Shown here: positions 60,885 to 64,000 of the stretch, one piece after another
Position numbering within the stretch: position 1 is the stretch's first letter
Layout of the letters: every line of letters begins with the position of its first letter
NCBI RefSeq assembly: GCF_000971215.1
Contig: NZ_BBMA01000002.1
Span: forward strand, 1 to 64,000
Direction of reading: 5' to 3'
Length of the DNA stretch: 64,000 bases
Origin: Demequina silvatica
GTDB lineage: Bacteria > Actinomycetota > Actinomycetes > Actinomycetales > Demequinaceae
The notes under the pieces: generated by a model
Told to the model about the DNA's origin: nothing
The model's input: the letters and a program-made list of their open reading frames with translations, nothing else
Databases searched by the model: none
Program-made: the position numbers and the translations under genes

Positions 60885-62876
60885 TCAGTGCTCGGCGACG
60901 ATCTCCAGGATCTGGACGCCGTACTTGTCGAGCTTCGAGGCGCCCACGCCGCTCACGCGGGCGAGCTCGCCCAGCGTGCCGGGCCGGTCGCGTGCGATCT
61001 CCACCAGCGAGGCGTCCACGAGCACCGTGAACGCGGGCTTCGACGTCTCCTGCGCGACCGCGAGCCGCCACTGCTTGAGCGAGTCGAACAGCCGCAGCGC
61101 CTCCGGGCCCAGGTCCGCGAGCTTCGCGGACGTCGACTGCCGCTGCACGCGGGCGGGACGCGCGTCGGGCCACTGCTGCTCGAGGAAGCGGGTGCGCTTG
61201 CGCGTGCCCTTGCCGCCCGCCTTGCGCGAGCGCGCGAAGCTCAGCGCCAGGTGCTCGCGCGCCCGGGTGATCGACACGTACAGCAGGCGCCGCTCCTCCT
61301 CGAGCTGCTCGTCGGTCTCGGCGTGCGTGATGGGCAGCAGACCCTCCGAGCAGCCGACCACGAACACCGCGTCCCATTCGAGGCCCTTCGCGGCGTGCAT
61401 CGACGTGAGGGTCACGCCATCGACCGCGGGGGCGTGCTGCGCCTGCGCGCGCTCGGCCAGGTGGTCGACGAAGTCGCGCATGGTCGCCGCGCCGCCGGTG
61501 TCCGCCACCAGGTCGTCGCCCAGGTTGACCAGCGCCTGCAGCGCGTCCCACCGCTCGCGCACCGCACCGCGAGCCGCCGGCGGCTCCTCGGCCCAGCCGA
61601 GCTCGCCCAACGCGTCGCGCACACGCTCGCCCAGCGCACGCTCGTCGGACGCCACGGCGGCGCCGCGCAGCAGCACGATCGCCCGGCGCACCTCGTCCCT
61701 GTCGAAGAACCGGCGGCCGCCGCGCACCAGGTAGCCGATGCCGCGCTCCGCGAGCGCCTCCTCGACCGCCTCGGACTGGCTGTTGACGCGGTACAGCACC
61801 GCGATCTCTCGGGCGGGCACGCCCGTCGCGATGAGCCGCTCGATCTGCGCGGCCACGCCCTGCGCCTCCGACTCGTCGTCGTCGTACGCGCGGTAGTCCG
61901 GCGCGGGGCCGGACGGCCGCTGCGCGACCAGCTCGACGCCCGTGCCCGCCGAGCCGCGCCTGCGCATGAGCTCGTTCGCGAGCCTCACCACCTGCGGCGT
62001 GGAGCGGTAGTCGCGGACCAGGCGCACCTGGGTCGCGTCGGGATAGGTGCGGGTGAACTGGAGCAGGTGCTGGGGGCTCGCGCCCGCGAACGAGTAGATG
62101 GTCTGCGCCGGGTCGCCCACCACGCACAGCTCGCGCCGTCCGCCCAGCCACTGCTCGAGCAGGAACTGCTGGAGCGGGGAGACGTCCTGGTACTCGTCGA
62201 CCACGAAGTGCCGGTACTGGCGGCGGATCTGGTCGCCCACCTCGACGTGCCGGCCGATCATGTCCGCGAGCAGCAGCAGGATGTCCTCGAAGTCGAGCAC
62301 CACCGCGTTGGTCTTGGCGTCCTCGTAGGCGCGCATGACGTCCGCGACCTGGCTCGCCGGCAGGTTCGCGGGCGACGGGCGCCCCAGGCGGGCGATCTTG
62401 GCCGCGTACTCGTCCGCGGCTACCAGCGACACCTTCGCCCACTCGATCTCCGCGGCGAGGTCCCGCACCGTGAGCCGGTCGGGGCTGAGCGCCGCCTCGC
62501 GCGCCGCGCGTCCCACCAGCGGCGCCTTCTGCTCCACCAGGCCGGGGATCTGGCCGCCCACCACCTCGGGCCAGAAGTAGCTGAGCTGGCGCAGCGCCGC
62601 GGCGTGGAAGGTGCGCGCCTGCACGCCGGACACACCCAGGCCGCGCAGGCGGGTGCGCATCTCCCCCGCGGCGCGCGCGGTGAACGTGACCGCGAGCACG
62701 GACTGCGGGTTGTACGCGTTGACACGCACCCCGTAGGCGATGCGGTGGGTGATCGCGCGCGTCTTACCGGTCCCCGCGCCCGCGAGCACGGCGACGGGCC
62801 CGTGGAGGGCGGTGGCGACCTCCCGCTGCTCGGGGTCGAGGGCGTCGAGGATCTGGTCGGCTGACATCGCGGCCAT
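60885..62876 (-). CDS. uvrD2: ATP-dependent DNA helicase UvrD2
   Basis: A 663-aa superfamily 1A helicase. Walker A AGAGTGKTRA at 32-41, motif II region HFVVDEYQDVSPLQQFLLEQ near 220, motif IV-V around LTSMHAAKGLEWDAVFVVG near 490, and a C-terminal HRDC domain (LGELARVSGVGASKLDKYG). The HRDC domain is the UvrD2 mark. It unwinds 3'-5' in repair; UvrD2 is essential in mycobacteria. Two ATGs (62876, 62867) are possible. A dispersed-motif copy lies 35 bases upstream. Confidence 0.95.
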   Translation of the reverse strand: MAAMSADQILDALDPEQREVATALHGPVAVLAGAGTGKTRAITHRIAYGVRVNAYNPQSVLAVTFTARAAGEMRTRLRGLGVSGVQARTFHAAALRQLSYFWPEVVGGQIPGLVEQKAPLVGRAAREAALSPDRLTVRDLAAEIEWAKVSLVAADEYAAKIARLGRPSPANLPASQVADVMRAYEDAKTNAVVLDFEDILLLLADMIGRHVEVGDQIRRQYRHFVVDEYQDVSPLQQFLLEQWLGGRRELCVVGDPAQTIYSFAGASPQHLLQFTRTYPDATQVRLVRDYRSTPQVVRLANELMRRRGSAGTGVELVAQRPSGPAPDYRAYDDDESEAQGVAAQIERLIATGVPAREIAVLYRVNSQSEAVEEALAERGIGYLVRGGRRFFDRDEVRRAIVLLRGAAVASDERALGERVRDALGELGWAEEPPAARGAVRERWDALQALVNLGDDLVADTGGAATMRDFVDHLAERAQAQHAPAVDGVTLTSMHAAKGLEWDAVFVVGCSEGLLPITHAETDEQLEEERRLLYVSITRAREHLALSFARSRKAGGKGTRKRTRFLEQQWPDARPARVQRQSTSAKLADLGPEALRLFDSLKQWRLAVAQETSKPAFTVLVDASLVEIARDRPGTLGELARVSGVGASKLDKYGVQILEIVAEH

Positions 62877-62910
62877 TGTGTCAGGGACCGCCGACAGCCG
62901 GGCACGGCCT

Positions 62911-62930
62911 GTGGACGATGCGGTGGCCGG
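62911..62930 (+). repeat. Dispersed 20-bp motif, intergenic copy (18/20)
   Basis: GTGGACGATGCGGTGGCCGG, upstream of uvrD2. AGCCGG and CCGGCT flank it as a 6-bp inverted pair. Confidence 0.5.
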
Positions 62931-63010
62931 CTTCAGCGCGGCAGGCGGCCGTGGAGCACGTCGAGCCCCGAGATTCGACTCAAACGCATGATCGAAAATC
63001 TCGCAGAAGC

Positions 63011-63039
63011 GATATCAAGAATAACGCAATAGTGATATC
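63011..63039. promoter_or_regulatory. AT-rich inverted repeat before the DUF4143 gene
   Basis: GATATCA and TGATATC face each other across 15 bases, within a patch (about 62980-63048) far richer in A and T than the rest of the window. It lies 10 bases before the ATG, where an operator would block transcription; auto-regulation is inference. Confidence 0.45.
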
Positions 63040-63048
63040 CTCCCTCGT

Positions 63049-64000
63049 ATGCCTCGCTATCGTCATCGAGCCACAGATCGGATGATCGACGACGCGTTGG
63101 CGACGTTCGGCGCGGTGATCCTCGAGGGTCCTCGCGCGTCAGGCAAGACCACGACGGCGCTCCAGCATGCGCGCAGCTCCGTGCGGCTCGATGCGTCGCC
63201 GGACATGCTGGGACTCGCCCAGGCGGCGCCTGACGTGGTCCTGACGGGCGACGTCCCACGCCTGGTGGACGAGTGGCAGCTCGCACCCGGGTTGTGGAAC
63301 GCGGCACGCCATGCGGTCGACACCCGCGGCATCCCGGGCCAGTTCATCCTCACCGGGTCGGCGACGCCCGCCGATGACGTGACGCGTCACACCGGCGCGG
63401 GCCGGTTCCGGCGGCTCGCCCTGCGCCCGATGTCGCTCGCGGAGAGCGGCGACTCGATCGGCGCCGTGTCGTTCCCCCGCGTCCTGGCGGGCGAGCGCGT
63501 TGCAGGGCTCGGGGGGGCGAGCGTCCCCGACTACGCGCGCCTCATCGTGCGGGGCGGGTGGCCGGCCCTGGTCCAGGACGTGCGTCGAGAACCGACCACA
63601 TTCCTCCGCTCGTACCTGGACGACGTCGCGCGAACCGACCTTCCCGCCTCACAGCTCGCGGTGGACCCGATCCGCATGCGAGCGCTGCTGCGTGCTCTCG
63701 CGCGCAACACCGCGACCGAGGCACCGGCAACACGCTTGGCGAAGGAGGCCGAGCTCAGCCCGGGCCCCGTGGGACTCTCGGCGCAGACGGCGCGCAAGTA
63801 CCTCGATGCGCTTACACGGGTCCACGTGCTGGAGGAGCAGCCGGCGTGGGCGCCGCACCTGCGGTCCGCCATCCGGCTGCGCGTCAGCCCGAAGTGGCAC
63901 CTCGCGTGCCCCTCGCTCGCAGCAGCCGCCCTCGGCGCCACCCCGGCGTCCCTCCTGGAAGACCCCCGGACCCTCGGCTTCCTGTTCGAATCGCTCGCGG
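63049..64000 (+). CDS. DUF4143 ATP-binding protein, cut by the window edge
   Basis: At least 317 residues, open to the window end. P-loop GPRASGKTTT at 27-36 with K33, then a AAA-like segment PRLVDEWQLAPGLWNAAR and ILTGSATPA (sensor-1 position), and a DUF4143 part (about 170 onward: LIVRGGWPALVQ, SYLDDVARTDL, LSAQTARKYLDALTRVHVLE). Such AAA/DUF4143 proteins are common accessory genes of uncertain role, often in variable regions. No strong ribosome-binding site precedes the ATG, but an AT-rich control region with an inverted repeat does, and early codons look less GC-biased than the neighbours, hinting at transfer. Confidence 0.8.
   Translation, partial: MPRYRHRATDRMIDDALATFGAVILEGPRASGKTTTALQHARSSVRLDASPDMLGLAQAAPDVVLTGDVPRLVDEWQLAPGLWNAARHAVDTRGIPGQFILTGSATPADDVTRHTGAGRFRRLALRPMSLAESGDSIGAVSFPRVLAGERVAGLGGASVPDYARLIVRGGWPALVQDVRREPTTFLRSYLDDVARTDLPASQLAVDPIRMRALLRALARNTATEAPATRLAKEAELSPGPVGLSAQTARKYLDALTRVHVLEEQPAWAPHLRSAIRLRVSPKWHLACPSLAAAALGATPASLLEDPRTLGFLFESLA

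Overview
The window is about 64 kb of very GC-rich DNA with dense genes, many 4-base GTGA/ATGA overlaps between genes and frequent GTG starts. Gene content is that of a high-GC Gram-positive actinobacterium: MtrA/MtrB/LpqB, two WhiB proteins, a PdtaS-type sensor kinase, UvrD2, an Rv3235-family protein next to SecA, UPF0182, and DUF3499/DUF5719/DUF6912 proteins. Gene order follows, in compressed form, the mycobacterial Rv3190s-Rv3270s core region, but mycolate genes are absent and there are SpoIIM/RDD/DUF58/MoxR genes. I would place it in Micrococcales, possibly near Cellulomonadaceae or Demequinaceae; that placement is inference. It is ordinary chromosome: I see no CRISPR array, prophage or insertion sequence, and no gene-free stretch over 300 bases.

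Layout. 0.1-5.2 kb: hisN, a DUF6912 protein, an orphan CpaE-like ATPase with a SAF-domain protein (Flp-pilus-like remnants), a small HTH protein, a LysM membrane protein and an Rv3235-family protein. 5.2-10.6 kb (minus strand): secA, an EamA transporter, hpf and a ComF-family phosphoribosyltransferase. 10.7-14.7 kb (minus): the mtrA-mtrB-lpqB envelope-stress operon. 14.8-22 kb: a membrane protein, DUF4129, DUF4350, MoxR ATPase and DUF58 in one tightly overlapping operon, then SpoIIM (opposite strand) and RDD. 22-31.6 kb: ahcY, a cation-diffusion facilitator, phosphomannomutase, DUF3499, a small zincin-like protein, DUF5719, a large GT2 glycosyltransferase and whiB2. 31.8-36.6 kb: two tandem LCP cell-wall ligases, purE/purK, GtrA. 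36.6-44.2 kb: a second two-component system, a GT39-like membrane glycosyltransferase and an orphan EssC/EccC-like FHA-FtsK ATPase. 44.3-47.5 kb: whiB1 next to pdtaS, DUF2505 and a crcB pair. 47.5-54.1 kb: two APC permeases, a patatin, an FGGY kinase, initiator tRNA-Met and a DUF4328 protein. 54.2-64 kb: UPF0182, a PDZ/Lon-like protease, DUF2342, a tiny zinc-ribbon protein, a ThiF-like protein, uvrD2 and a truncated DUF4143 ATPase.

The common theme is the cell envelope: MtrAB-LpqB, LCP proteins, glycosyltransferases, manB, GtrA, secA and WhiB regulators all bear on wall assembly, export and division.

The most unusual signal is a dispersed 20-bp sequence with consensus GGGGACGATGCGSSGGCCGG. 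By eye I count 13 exact copies of its 12-base core (GGGGACGATGCG) and about 29 copies of a 9-base core, in both orientations. They lie in intergenic gaps, and in genes mostly at termini and linkers, where they are read in several frames. I know of no named element that matches it.
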